Below, one piece after another: positions 33,131 through 41,496 of a DNA stretch of 64,000 nucleotides; within the stretch, counting starts at the first letter, position 1, and each line of letters begins with the position of its first letter. The notes beneath the pieces are model-generated. The model was not told the origin of the DNA and did no database searches. It saw only the letters and a list, made by a program, of their open reading frames with translations. The stretch comes from Streptomyces chattanoogensis (GTDB lineage Bacteria; Actinomycetota; Actinomycetes; Streptomycetales; Streptomycetaceae), in the NCBI RefSeq assembly GCF_001294335.1, contig NZ_LGKG01000136.1, positions 50,785-114,784 on the forward strand, written 5' to 3'. Made by a program: the position numbers and the translations under genes.

Positions 33131-34756
33131 TCACTCCTGAGGCGGTGCGTTCACCGCAGCGATGTTCTCCCGCTGTTCGTCGGTGACCGGCATCTCCACC
33201 TGGTCGCGGTAGAACCACTGGCTCAGCGTGATCCGCAGGCGCTCGTACCGGCTCAGCCCGGCCGCACCCGGCGGTTCCAGCTCCAGCGGGGCCGGGTCCG
33301 AGCGCGCGAGGAGCGTGAGCTGTTCCCGCCGGGGCAGCGGTTTCTGTCCCTCGGTCAGGTCCCCGTAGACCGATTGGCTCACCAGGCCCGATTCGTCGCC
33401 CTCGGCCAGCCGTTCCCGCTCGCGGTGCTGCAGTGCCAGACAGATCCCTTTGGTGATCCAGAACGCCAGCGGGGGTGCGACCACCACCGCCACCCGGAAC
33501 ACCCATGTCAGGGTGTCCAGCGAGAGCTCGAAGCCGAAGGCGATGAGGTCGTTTCCGCCGGCCAGGAGGAGGACCGCGTAGCCGACGATGCCGGCCACAC
33601 CCAGGCCGGTACGGGTATGCCGTTCCCGCGGCCGGTCGCACAGATGATGTTCGCCGCGGTCCCCGGTGACCCATCTCTCGAAAAAGGGATAGAGGTAAAG
33701 GACCATGAACAGCACCCCGGGCAGCACCACGGCGGGCAGGAACACATTCCACATGACGGTGTGGCCCCACAGCCGGTTTTCCCATGGGGGCATGAGGCGC
33801 AACGCGCCTTCGAGGAACCCCACGTACCAGTCGGGTTGCGCATCGGTGGAGACCTGGTCCGCGCGGAACGGGCCGTAATTCCAGACCGGGTTGATCTGGG
33901 CCACCGCGCCGAGAACGGCCGTGCAGCCGAAGAGAATGAGGAACAGTCCGGTCGACTTGGTGAGCCACTGGGGCAGCATCGGCTGCCCCCTGACGTTCCT
34001 GTTCGTCCTTCCCGGCCCGCGCCACTGTGTGTGTTTGAGGAAGACGACGAGGATGAGATGCGCGGTGACCATCGCGATGAGAATGCCGGGCACCAGCAGG
34101 ATGTGCACCGTATAGAGGCGCGGAATGATGTCCTGTCCGGGGAATTCGCCGCCGAAGGCGAAGAAGGAGAGATAGGTGCCGACGATCGGGATGGATCCCA
34201 TGATGGTGTCCGCGGTGCGCAGACCGGTACCGGAGAGCAGGTCATCGGGCAGTGAGTAGCCGCAGAAGCCCTCCAGCAGCGCGAGCAGAAAGAGCGTCAC
34301 CCCGATCATCCAGTTGCCCTCACGCGGACGGCGAAACGCGCCGGTGAAGAAGATGCGCAGCATGTGTACCCCGATGGCCGCCACAAAGGTCAGCGCCGCC
34401 CAATGGTGGATCTGCCGGATCAGCAGCCCGCCCCGCACATCGAAGCTCAGTCTCAGCGTGGAGGCGTAGGCCCGGGTCATGCGGGTGCCGTGCAGCGGTC
34501 CGTACGAGCCGTGATAGGTGCTCTCCGACATCAGCGGGTCGAAGAACAGGGTGAGGAACACGCCCGTGAGGATGAGCACGATCAGGCTGTACAGCGCCAG
34601 TTCCCCGAGCAGGAACGCCCAGTGATCCGGGAACGCCTTGCGCAGCAGCTTCCCCGCATCGGCCGCCGGAAGCCGTTCGTCCAAGCGACGGAATCCACGT
34701 TCGGCCGCCCGCCGTGCCGTGCCTTGCAGGCCTTCTTCACGCTTGCCGAAAGGCAT
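33131..34756 (-). CDS. qcrB: Cytochrome bc1 complex cytochrome b subunit
   Basis: The 541-residue protein is the diheme cytochrome b of the actinobacterial bc1 complex. His pairs appear in QIHHWAALTFVAAIGVHMLR and in TVHILLVPGI...TAHLILVVFLKHTQW; the Qo-site PDWY appears in TDAQPDWYVGF. About eight helices are present. The extended C-terminal cytosolic region is typical of actinobacteria. It oxidises menaquinol and passes electrons to QcrC/QcrA, which are not encoded here. GGGAG nine bases before ATG 34756 supports the start. With the convergent ctaDF it forms a stand-alone second respiratory set. Confidence 0.93.
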   Translation of the reverse strand: MPFGKREEGLQGTARRAAERGFRRLDERLPAADAGKLLRKAFPDHWAFLLGELALYSLIVLILTGVFLTLFFDPLMSESTYHGSYGPLHGTRMTRAYASTLRLSFDVRGGLLIRQIHHWAALTFVAAIGVHMLRIFFTGAFRRPREGNWMIGVTLFLLALLEGFCGYSLPDDLLSGTGLRTADTIMGSIPIVGTYLSFFAFGGEFPGQDIIPRLYTVHILLVPGILIAMVTAHLILVVFLKHTQWRGPGRTNRNVRGQPMLPQWLTKSTGLFLILFGCTAVLGAVAQINPVWNYGPFRADQVSTDAQPDWYVGFLEGALRLMPPWENRLWGHTVMWNVFLPAVVLPGVLFMVLYLYPFFERWVTGDRGEHHLCDRPRERHTRTGLGVAGIVGYAVLLLAGGNDLIAFGFELSLDTLTWVFRVAVVVAPPLAFWITKGICLALQHRERERLAEGDESGLVSQSVYGDLTEGQKPLPRREQLTLLARSDPAPLELEPPGAAGLSRYERLRITLSQWFYRDQVEMPVTDEQRENIAAVNAPPQE

Positions 34757-34783
34757 GCACTGAGCTCCCTTTATCCGGCGGTT

Positions 34784-35278
34784 TCATTTCCTGGACAGGT
34801 AGTGGTGCCGGGCCCACAGGGGAAGCGCGAACCAGCACAGCAGGAACCACACCATCAGCCCCGCGACGATCCAGGGCACGGCGCTGTCGTTGACGGCGAT
34901 GCGCAGGATCAGCAGAAGCGCCGAAGCGACGGTCGCCAGAAGGAGAACGGCCCCGACGACGGTGAGCCTCGATGCCCAGATCACCGTCTCCGGCTTGATG
35001 TGGCGTCCGGCGACGAACCGGTGCAGGGTCACCGGACCGACGAGCGCAGCCGTTGCGGCGGCGCCGAGCAGCGCCGTGACCACATAGATGGTGGTGTCGG
35101 TCGCGCTGAGGGTGGCGAATCGGGGGGTGAACACCACGGTGAGCAGAAAACCGAACAGAATCTGCACACCGGTCTGGGTGACGCGTACTTCCTGGAGAAG
35201 TTCACTCCAGCGTCGGTCGGCCCGCTCTTCCTCGGACTCGTGACGCCCGTGTGCCCGTTGCTGCCCAGGCGATTCCAT
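34784..35278 (-). CDS. DUF6328-family small membrane protein
   Basis: The 164-residue protein has a charged N-terminus (ESEEERADRRWSELLQEVRV) and four hydrophobic helices, the first starting GVQILFGFLLTVVF. This is the arrangement of DUF6328, which is common in actinobacteria and of unknown role. GGGGAGG four bases before the ATG is a strong ribosome site. It is codirectional with qcrB, whose start lies 27 bases beyond its stop, so it may be cotranscribed and connected to respiration. Confidence 0.7.
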   Translation of the reverse strand: MESPGQQRAHGRHESEEERADRRWSELLQEVRVTQTGVQILFGFLLTVVFTPRFATLSATDTTIYVVTALLGAAATAALVGPVTLHRFVAGRHIKPETVIWASRLTVVGAVLLLATVASALLLILRIAVNDSAVPWIVAGLMVWFLLCWFALPLWARHHYLSRK

Positions 35279-35298
35279 ACGGCCTCCCCTGTGCCGGT

Positions 35299-35646
35299 TC
35301 AGCCGTCGACCGTGACCTCGAACTGCTCCGGCGCGGCGCCCTCGGCGATGACGGTGAAAGTGGCGGTACCGGCCGCGTCGCCCGCCACGAGCGGTGGGGT
35401 CTCGGCGTATCCCTGGGCGTCGGTATGCGCGGTGACAGTGGTTTCCTCGCCTTCGAAAAGGGCCTGCTGGCTCATGGAGTCCCAGACGAACGTCACCTCG
35501 CTGTCGGCCACGGGAATGTCGGTTCGGCTGTCGACAAGCCGGGCCTTCAGCGGGTGGGCGAACGTCTGGTGGGGACGGGCGTGCTGCCCCGTTCCCCCGG
35601 CCGGCCGGATGGCCAGCAACTGACCCGAGCCCGCTTTCGCGCTCAT
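35299..35646 (-). CDS. Small Ig-like (invasin/Big-1-type) domain protein
   Basis: The 115-residue protein consists of one predicted beta-sandwich: LKARLVDSRTDIPVADSEVT, TVTAHTDAQGYAETPPLV, and GTATFTVIAEGAAPEQFEV. This follows the pattern of bacterial Ig-like domains that bear carbohydrate- or receptor-binding loops. There is no signal peptide, which is odd for such a domain. AGGAGG four bases before ATG 35646 supports the start. It is 20 bases upstream of DUF6328 and probably first gene of the operon leading into qcrB. Function unknown. Confidence 0.6.
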   Translation of the reverse strand: MSAKAGSGQLLAIRPAGGTGQHARPHQTFAHPLKARLVDSRTDIPVADSEVTFVWDSMSQQALFEGEETTVTAHTDAQGYAETPPLVAGDAAGTATFTVIAEGAAPEQFEVTVDG

Positions 35647-35980
35647 ACAGCCTCCTGACGAAGGGTCATGTGTGGATGGCGAGGCGCCCGGAATTCTTCC
35701 CGGGGGATTCCGGTGATGGTAAGCAGGGCGCGGTGCCGTCCTCGCGTATGACCGCCTCGTTTCCGGGGAGTTCCTGCGGTGGGGTGACAAGGGGCCCGCT
35801 GCGGTCTCCCCGCCCGGTCGGCGCCGCCGGGCCGCCGTTCCGCGCGGGCCGCGGCCTCGGTACGAAACCGCGCGGGCCCTGCGCACCGCGCGGCGCCCCG
35901 TGCGCGGCGCGGCGCCCCCGCGATCAAATGCCGCGGCCCGGCCGACGGCGTAACGTCAGCACTGTCCCAGGAGAATCCCC
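35647..35980. other. Divergent intergenic region
   Basis: These 334 bases lie between the Ig-like gene and the SpoIIE leader ORF. Very GC-rich, with no gene or clear operator visible; the promoters for both directions should be here. Confidence 0.35.
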
Positions 35981-36016
35981 ATGTCCCGACGGCAGCTGAG
36001 CGAAGGTACGAGATGA
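35981..36016 (+). CDS. 11-codon leader ORF upstream of SpoIIE phosphatase
   Basis: ATG 35981 is preceded by AGGAG seven bases upstream and encodes MSRRQLSEGTR, stopping at TGA 36014-36016. The stop overlaps the ATG of the SpoIIE gene (ATGA). This would couple translation of the phosphatase to that of the leader, although the phosphatase also has its own GAAGG. The peptide has no run of one amino acid, so classic attenuation is not indicated. Confidence 0.45.
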   Translation: MSRRQLSEGTR

Positions 36017-38163
36017 ACGGCGGGGCCGGCTCCGATGCCGTGGACCGGGCGCTGCTCCGGGTGATGCTCGAGGCCGGGGCCTCCGCCTGCGGGCTCTATG
36101 TGCTGACGGCCGACGAGCCGGTGATCCAGCTGACCGCCATGAGCGGTATCCCGGCGCGGCTCATGGAGCCCTGGGGCCGGGTGGCGCTGGCGGCCCCCAT
36201 CCCGGTTGCCGTCGCGGCACGCCGGGAGCGCCTGGTGTGGGTGGCATGCCATCAGCAGCTGGCCCGTGACTTCCCCCGTACGGCGGTGGCCGTGCCGTAT
36301 GAATTCGCGCTGGCGGCGGCACCGATCAGCGACGGGTCCCGGTGTCTGGGCTCCTTGCTGCTGTTGTGGCCGGAGGGGCACGCACCGCAGCTGTCGGCGG
36401 AGGAACGCGAGGCGGTGGAGACGGGCTGCCGGCGTCTGGCGGCCGTACTGGCCAAGGGCCCCCTGGCCGACGGCGACACCTCGCCGGCCGGTGTGCGCGT
36501 CCTGTCGCCGCCGCCGGCACGGAGCGTGGACCTCGAGGAGGCGTTCGCGGCGGTCGACTACGCGGAGCGGCTGCCCGGCGGCGGCTGCGCGCTGGATCTG
36601 GAGGGGCGCATCACCATGGTCACGACCGGTGCGGCGGAGCTGCTCGGCGAGGCGGAGACCCGCCTGGTCGGTTCGCGGCCCTGGGAGCTCCTGCCGTGGC
36701 TGCGCGACCCGGTGTTCGAGGACCGTTACCGCGCCGCGGTGGTCAGCCGCCGGGCGATGTCCTTCACCGCCTACCGTCCGCCGAACCGGTGGCTCACCTT
36801 CCGACTGTTCCCGGACGCCCGGGGCCTGAGCGTGTGGATCAGCCCCTCGGACCGGGAGCACGGTCCCGCGGCGCCCATGCCGTCGGAGGACGAGGCCGTG
36901 CCCGTACGGGCCGGGCAGATCTACCACGTGCTGCATCTGGCGGCGGCGCTCACCGAGGCGGTCGAGGCACGGGATGTGGTCGAACTGGTGGCCGACCAGA
37001 TCGTGCCGGCCTTCGGCGCCCAGGGCGTGATCATGTATGCGGCGGAGGCGGGCCGGCTGCGGACCCTCGGGTACCGGGGGTACCCCGCCGAGGCCATCGC
37101 CGCCTTCGAAGGCGTTGCGCTGGGCGCCGCCAACAGCCCCGCCGTCCACGCCCTCGCCACCGGGCAGCCCAGCTTCTTCACCTCGCCGGAGGAAATGGAA
37201 CGCGACTACCCGGGGCTGCCGCATCTGACGGGCAAGGCGGCACGGGCCGTACTGCCGCTGATCGTCTCCGGCCGCCCGGTCGGCTGCTGCATCCTCGCGT
37301 ACAACCGTCCCCGCACCTTCAGCCCGGAGGAACGCCAGATCCTGACCTCGCTGGCGGGGCTGGTCGCCCAGGCGCTGGACCGCGCCCGGCTGTACGACAC
37401 CAAACAGCAGCTCGCCCACGATCTGCAGGCCGGTCTGCTGCCGCACCGCCTGCCCGCGGTACCGGGGCTCGCCGTCGCCGCGCGGTATCTGCCGTCGACC
37501 CGCGGGATGGACATCGGCGGCGACTTCTACGACCTGATCCGTCTCGACGAGGGCAGCGTCGCCGCGGTGATCGGGGACGTCCAGGGGCACAACGCGGCGG
37601 CCGCGGCCCTCATGGGGCAGGCGCGTACCGCCGTCCACGCCCATGCCACCGCCGGCGCCCCGCCGGGCGAGGTGCTGGCGCGGACCAACCGTCTGCTGAC
37701 GGATCTGGACCCGGACCTGTTCACCAGCTGCCTGTACGCCCATATCGACGTGCGCACCCAGCGCGCCTGCCTCGCCAGCGCCGGCCATCCGCCCCCGCTG
37801 CTGCGCCGCCCCGGCCGTCCCACCGCGGTGGTGGACGTGCCCCCGGGCCTGCTTCTGGGCATCGATCCGCAGGCCCGCTACTCCGCCACGGAGATCGCCC
37901 TGCCCCCCGAGTCCGTACTGGCCCTCTACACCGACGGCCTGGTGGAGACCCCGGGCGTCGACCTGGAACGCTCCCTCGCCACCCTCGCCGCGCGCCTCGA
38001 CACGGCCCCGCGCCTGAGCCCCGAGCGGCTCGCCGACGTCCTCCTGGAGAACCGGCATGCGGAGATGGACCGGCAGGACGATGTGGCACTGATGGTGCTG
38101 GCGGCGGAGGCGGCGCCCGGCGGGACCTGGCGGGCCGCTCCCCGGGCGCTGCCGCGCTCATGA
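36013..38163 (+). CDS. GAF-PAS-GAF sensor with SpoIIE-type PP2C phosphatase domain
   Basis: The 716-residue soluble protein has a GAF-like domain (about 10-150), a PAS-like domain (185-290; GCALDLEGRITMVTTGAAEL), a second GAF (310-475) and a SpoIIE/PP2C phosphatase domain (485-695). The last contains GMDIGGDFYDLIRL, IGDVQGHNAAAAALMGQART, ASAGHPPPLL and ALYTDGLVE, with the metal-binding Asp residues in place. Such proteins dephosphorylate anti-anti-sigma factors and so free or restrain alternative sigma factors in response to signals. No anti-sigma or STAS gene is adjacent. Start ATG 36013 has GAAGG six bases upstream. Confidence 0.88.
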   Translation: MNGGAGSDAVDRALLRVMLEAGASACGLYVLTADEPVIQLTAMSGIPARLMEPWGRVALAAPIPVAVAARRERLVWVACHQQLARDFPRTAVAVPYEFALAAAPISDGSRCLGSLLLLWPEGHAPQLSAEEREAVETGCRRLAAVLAKGPLADGDTSPAGVRVLSPPPARSVDLEEAFAAVDYAERLPGGGCALDLEGRITMVTTGAAELLGEAETRLVGSRPWELLPWLRDPVFEDRYRAAVVSRRAMSFTAYRPPNRWLTFRLFPDARGLSVWISPSDREHGPAAPMPSEDEAVPVRAGQIYHVLHLAAALTEAVEARDVVELVADQIVPAFGAQGVIMYAAEAGRLRTLGYRGYPAEAIAAFEGVALGAANSPAVHALATGQPSFFTSPEEMERDYPGLPHLTGKAARAVLPLIVSGRPVGCCILAYNRPRTFSPEERQILTSLAGLVAQALDRARLYDTKQQLAHDLQAGLLPHRLPAVPGLAVAARYLPSTRGMDIGGDFYDLIRLDEGSVAAVIGDVQGHNAAAAALMGQARTAVHAHATAGAPPGEVLARTNRLLTDLDPDLFTSCLYAHIDVRTQRACLASAGHPPPLLRRPGRPTAVVDVPPGLLLGIDPQARYSATEIALPPESVLALYTDGLVETPGVDLERSLATLAARLDTAPRLSPERLADVLLENRHAEMDRQDDVALMVLAAEAAPGGTWRAAPRALPRS

Positions 38164-38207
38164 CCGGACCGTCTGCAGCCGCCGTATCCCCCGTTCCGCC
38201 GTATCCC

Positions 38208-39365
38208 TCACGCCGCCGTATGTGCCCCGGCCGTGCCGTTCCCCCGCTCGTCCGCGTCACGGTGGATCGGTGTCCGTGAGCCGGTCAGCGGGAGACCCGT
38301 ACCGCCCTGCCGGGCCGCGACGATCTCGGCCGCGATGGACAGGGCGGTCTCCTCGGGCGTACGGGCGCCGAGGTCGAGACCGATGGGTGAGCGCAGGCGA
38401 CCCAACTCCCGCTCGGTGAGGCCGGCTTCGCGCAGCCGCCGGTTGCGGTCCTCATGGGTGCGGCGCGATCCCATGGCACCGATATACGCGACGGGCAGCC
38501 GCAGGGCCGTCTCGAGGAGGGGGATGTCGAATTTGGCGTCGTGGGTGAGGACGCACAGGACCGTGCGGGCGTCGGTCGCGGTGCGCTGGAGGTAGCGGTG
38601 GGGCCAGTCGATCACGATGTCGTCGGCCTCGGGGAAGCGGGCGCGGGTGGCGAAGACGGGGCGGGCGTCGCACACGGTGACGTGGTAGCCGAGGAACTTG
38701 CCGGTGCGCACCAGTGCCGCCGCGAAGTCGATGGCACCGAAGACGATCATGCGGGGCGACGGCACGCTCGACTCGACGAACAGCGTCAGCTCCGCCCCGC
38801 AGCGCGTACCGCTCTCCGAGAGGTCGAAGGAGCCGGTGCGGCCCGCGTCCAGCATGGCGCGGGCCTCCCCGGCCGTCGTGCGGTCCAGCTCGGGAGAACC
38901 GAGCGGACCGCCTTCGTACGAGCCGTCGGGACGGACGAACAGCGCCCTGCCGAGCAGTCCGGCCGGGCCCTGCGCCACCCGGGCCAGGGCCGCCGCCTCC
39001 CCTCGGGCGACGGCCGACAGCGCCGCCGCGAACACCGGCCGGTCCGGGGCGTCCGCGGCCACCGGAGTGACCAGGACCTCGATGACTCCGCCGCAGGTCA
39101 GCCCCACCGCGAAGGCGTCCTCGGCGCTGTATCCGAAGCGTTCGCGGACCGTCGCGCCGTCCTGGAGGGCGCGGGCGCACAGGTCGTACACCGCCGCTTC
39201 CACACAGCCGCCGGAGACCGAGCCGATGGCCGTGCCCTGGCTGTCGACGGCGAGGGCGGCGCCGGGGCTGCGCGGGGCGCTGCCGCCGACGGCCACGACG
39301 GTGGCGACGGCGAAGGCACGGCCCTCCTCGAGCCATCGGTGCAGCTCATCGGCGATATCAAGCAT
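38208..39365 (-). CDS. XdhC-family molybdenum-cofactor insertion/sulfuration factor
   Basis: The 385-residue protein has the XdhC/CoxI pattern: an N-terminal domain (VATVVAVGGSAPRSPGAALA, GSVSGGCVEAAVY, and GLTCGGVIEVLV with its conserved Cys) and a C-terminal Rossmann domain (MIVFGAIDFAAAL, YIGAMGSRRT, IGLDLGARTPEETALSIAAE). XdhC binds Moco, promotes its sulfuration and inserts it into molybdenum hydroxylases. The GSRRT and LGARTPEE blocks are family signatures. Its ATG overlaps the end of the Moco-subunit gene by 8 bases, and it is last in the operon, as expected for the dedicated chaperone. Confidence 0.88.
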   Translation of the reverse strand: MLDIADELHRWLEEGRAFAVATVVAVGGSAPRSPGAALAVDSQGTAIGSVSGGCVEAAVYDLCARALQDGATVRERFGYSAEDAFAVGLTCGGVIEVLVTPVAADAPDRPVFAAALSAVARGEAAALARVAQGPAGLLGRALFVRPDGSYEGGPLGSPELDRTTAGEARAMLDAGRTGSFDLSESGTRCGAELTLFVESSVPSPRMIVFGAIDFAAALVRTGKFLGYHVTVCDARPVFATRARFPEADDIVIDWPHRYLQRTATDARTVLCVLTHDAKFDIPLLETALRLPVAYIGAMGSRRTHEDRNRRLREAGLTERELGRLRSPIGLDLGARTPEETALSIAAEIVAARQGGTGLPLTGSRTPIHRDADERGNGTAGAHTAA

Positions 39366-41496
39366 GTCGGCCCCCTGCGGGTTCACCTCCCGCCAGGAGA
39401 ACACGGTCGGGCCGGATCGGCAGGTTCCGGTGGCGGACGCCGGTGGCGTGCCAGACGGCGTTGGCGATCGCCGCGGCCGTGCCCACGATCCCGATCTCGC
39501 CGATCCCCTTGATGCCGACCGGGTCGTCGTCCGGGTCGTCCACCCAGTCCGCCTCGATCAGCGGTACGTCGGCGTGCGCGGCGAAGTGATACCCGGCGAA
39601 GTCGGCGTTCACATGGCCGCCGGACGCCTGGTCCCGGACCGCCTCCTCGTGCAGCGCCATGGAAAGACCCCAGGTCATCCCGCCGATGAACTGGCTGCGC
39701 GCGGTCAGCGGATTGATGATCCGGCCCGCGGCGAAGATGCCGAGCAGCCGCCGTACGCGGATCTCTCCGGTGGTGGTGTCCACGGCGACCTCCGCGAACT
39801 GCGCCCCGAAGGAGTGCCGTTCCTTCTCCGGCAGCGCGCCGAGGGCCTCGGTGGTGTCCGCGCGTGCCGTGATCCCCTGCGGCGGGATGTCGCCGCCCAG
39901 GGCCAGCTGTTCGCGCAGTTCGCCGACCGCGGCGGTGACCGCCCAGCCCCAGGAGCGGGTGCCCATCGAGCCGCCGGCGATCATCGCCGGGCCGAAGTCG
40001 CTGTCGGCGATCCGCACACGGATCCGGTCCGGCGCCACCTCCAGCGCGTCAGCGGCGATCAGGGTCAGCGCGGTCCGCGCCCCGGTGCCGACGTCCGCCG
40101 CGCTGATCCTGACGGTGAAGGTCCCGTCCGCCTCCGCCGTCACGGCAGCCGTGGACGGCATGACCATCGTGGGGAACGAGGCCGCGGCCGTGCCGGTGCC
40201 GAGCAGCCAGCGCCCTTCGCGACGCAGGCCGGGAGCGGGGTCCCGGTCCGCCCAGCCGAACCTGCGCGCGCCCTCCTCGAAACAGGCGAGCAGATTGCGG
40301 CTGCTGAACGGCAGCCCGGAGACGGGACCGGCGTCCGGTTCGTTGCGTGTGCGCAACGCGATCGGGTCGAGACCGCACTTCTCGGCGAGTTCGTCGAGCG
40401 CGGACTCCAGGGCGAACGACCCCGGTGCCTCGCCCGGCGCGCGCATCCAGGTCGGCGTCGGCACATCGAGCGCGACGACCTGGTTCACGGTGTGGTGCGC
40501 GTCGGCGTCGTACATCGCGCGCGCCACACTGGCGCTCGGCTCGACGAATTCATGCACCGTCGAGGTGAGGCTCTGCGCCTGGTGGTCGAGCGCGCGCAGC
40601 CGCCCGTCGGGATCGGCGCCGAGCCTGACCCGCTGCGCCGTGGGGCTGCGGTAGCCGACGAGCGAGAACATCTGGCGGCGGGTCAGTACGACCCGGACCG
40701 GGCGGTGGAGGACGGTCGCCGCCATCACGGCGAGCACCTGGTGCGGGCGCACGCCCTTGGACCCGAAGGCGCCGCCGACGTGCTCGGACCGTACCCGCAC
40801 GGACTCGGGATCGAGGGAGAACAGCTTGGCGAGCTCGCCCGCCACCCAGGTGCTGCCCTGGTTGGAGTCGACGACCTCGAGACGGCCGCTGTCCCAACGG
40901 GCCATCGCCGCGTGCGGCTCCATCGAGCTGTGGTGCTCTTCCGGTGTGGTGTACTCCGCGTCCACGACGACGGCGGACGCGGTGAGTTCGGCCTCGAGGT
41001 CGCCCTTCTCCGTCTCCGTTCCGGGAGTCTGAGGCGTGTACGTGCCGGGGCGGCCGGCGAAGAACGCGACGTCGTGCGGCTCCTGGTCGTACCGGACCAC
41101 CAGCGCTTCGGCGGCCTCCCTGGCCTGCTCGGAGGTCTCGGCGACGACCAGCGCCACCGGCCAGCCCAGGTACGGCACCCGGTCGTGCTGGAAGACCGCG
41201 ACGGTCGGGTCGGGCTTCCCCAGCATGCCCACGTAGTCGCCGTCGACGCGCGGGGCGTTCCCGTGGTGCAGGACGGTGAGGACGCCGGGCATCGCCCGTA
41301 CGGGGGCGTCCTCCACGGAGCGGATCCGGCCGCGCGCGACGGTGGACAGCACCAGCCAGCCGTGGGCGAGTTCGGCGAACGGGATCTCGCCGGCGTAGCG
41401 GGCCGCTCCGGTGACCTTGGCCAGGCCCTCCACGCGGGTGTGCGCGGTGCCGACGGCACCCGTGACCGCGGTGGTTCCCGTCGTCGCGGTGGTCAT
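39358..41496 (-). CDS. Molybdenum hydroxylase, molybdopterin-binding large subunit
   Basis: The 712-residue subunit of the xanthine dehydrogenase/aldehyde oxidoreductase family has HVGGAFGSKGVRPHQ, MRAPGEAPGSFALESALDEL and the C-terminal GIKGIGEIGIVGTAAAIANA, which carries the catalytic Glu. ATG 41496 overlaps the FAD-subunit stop (ATGA). The gene order FeS-FAD-Moco on separate chains, and the 4Fe-4S-type FAD subunit, resemble E. coli PaoABC (YagTSR), a periplasmic aromatic-aldehyde oxidase; here no Tat signal is seen. It probably oxidises an aldehyde or N-heterocycle. The substrate cannot be stated. Confidence 0.9.
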   Translation of the reverse strand: MTTATTGTTAVTGAVGTAHTRVEGLAKVTGAARYAGEIPFAELAHGWLVLSTVARGRIRSVEDAPVRAMPGVLTVLHHGNAPRVDGDYVGMLGKPDPTVAVFQHDRVPYLGWPVALVVAETSEQAREAAEALVVRYDQEPHDVAFFAGRPGTYTPQTPGTETEKGDLEAELTASAVVVDAEYTTPEEHHSSMEPHAAMARWDSGRLEVVDSNQGSTWVAGELAKLFSLDPESVRVRSEHVGGAFGSKGVRPHQVLAVMAATVLHRPVRVVLTRRQMFSLVGYRSPTAQRVRLGADPDGRLRALDHQAQSLTSTVHEFVEPSASVARAMYDADAHHTVNQVVALDVPTPTWMRAPGEAPGSFALESALDELAEKCGLDPIALRTRNEPDAGPVSGLPFSSRNLLACFEEGARRFGWADRDPAPGLRREGRWLLGTGTAAASFPTMVMPSTAAVTAEADGTFTVRISAADVGTGARTALTLIAADALEVAPDRIRVRIADSDFGPAMIAGGSMGTRSWGWAVTAAVGELREQLALGGDIPPQGITARADTTEALGALPEKERHSFGAQFAEVAVDTTTGEIRVRRLLGIFAAGRIINPLTARSQFIGGMTWGLSMALHEEAVRDQASGGHVNADFAGYHFAAHADVPLIEADWVDDPDDDPVGIKGIGEIGIVGTAAAIANAVWHATGVRHRNLPIRPDRVLLAGGEPAGGRHA

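Noticed and set aside
35956..38058. 700-codon minus-strand frame opposite the SpoIIE gene
   Set aside because: High-GC antisense shadow; low-complexity composition, no family motif, while the + strand carries clear GAF and PP2C motifs.
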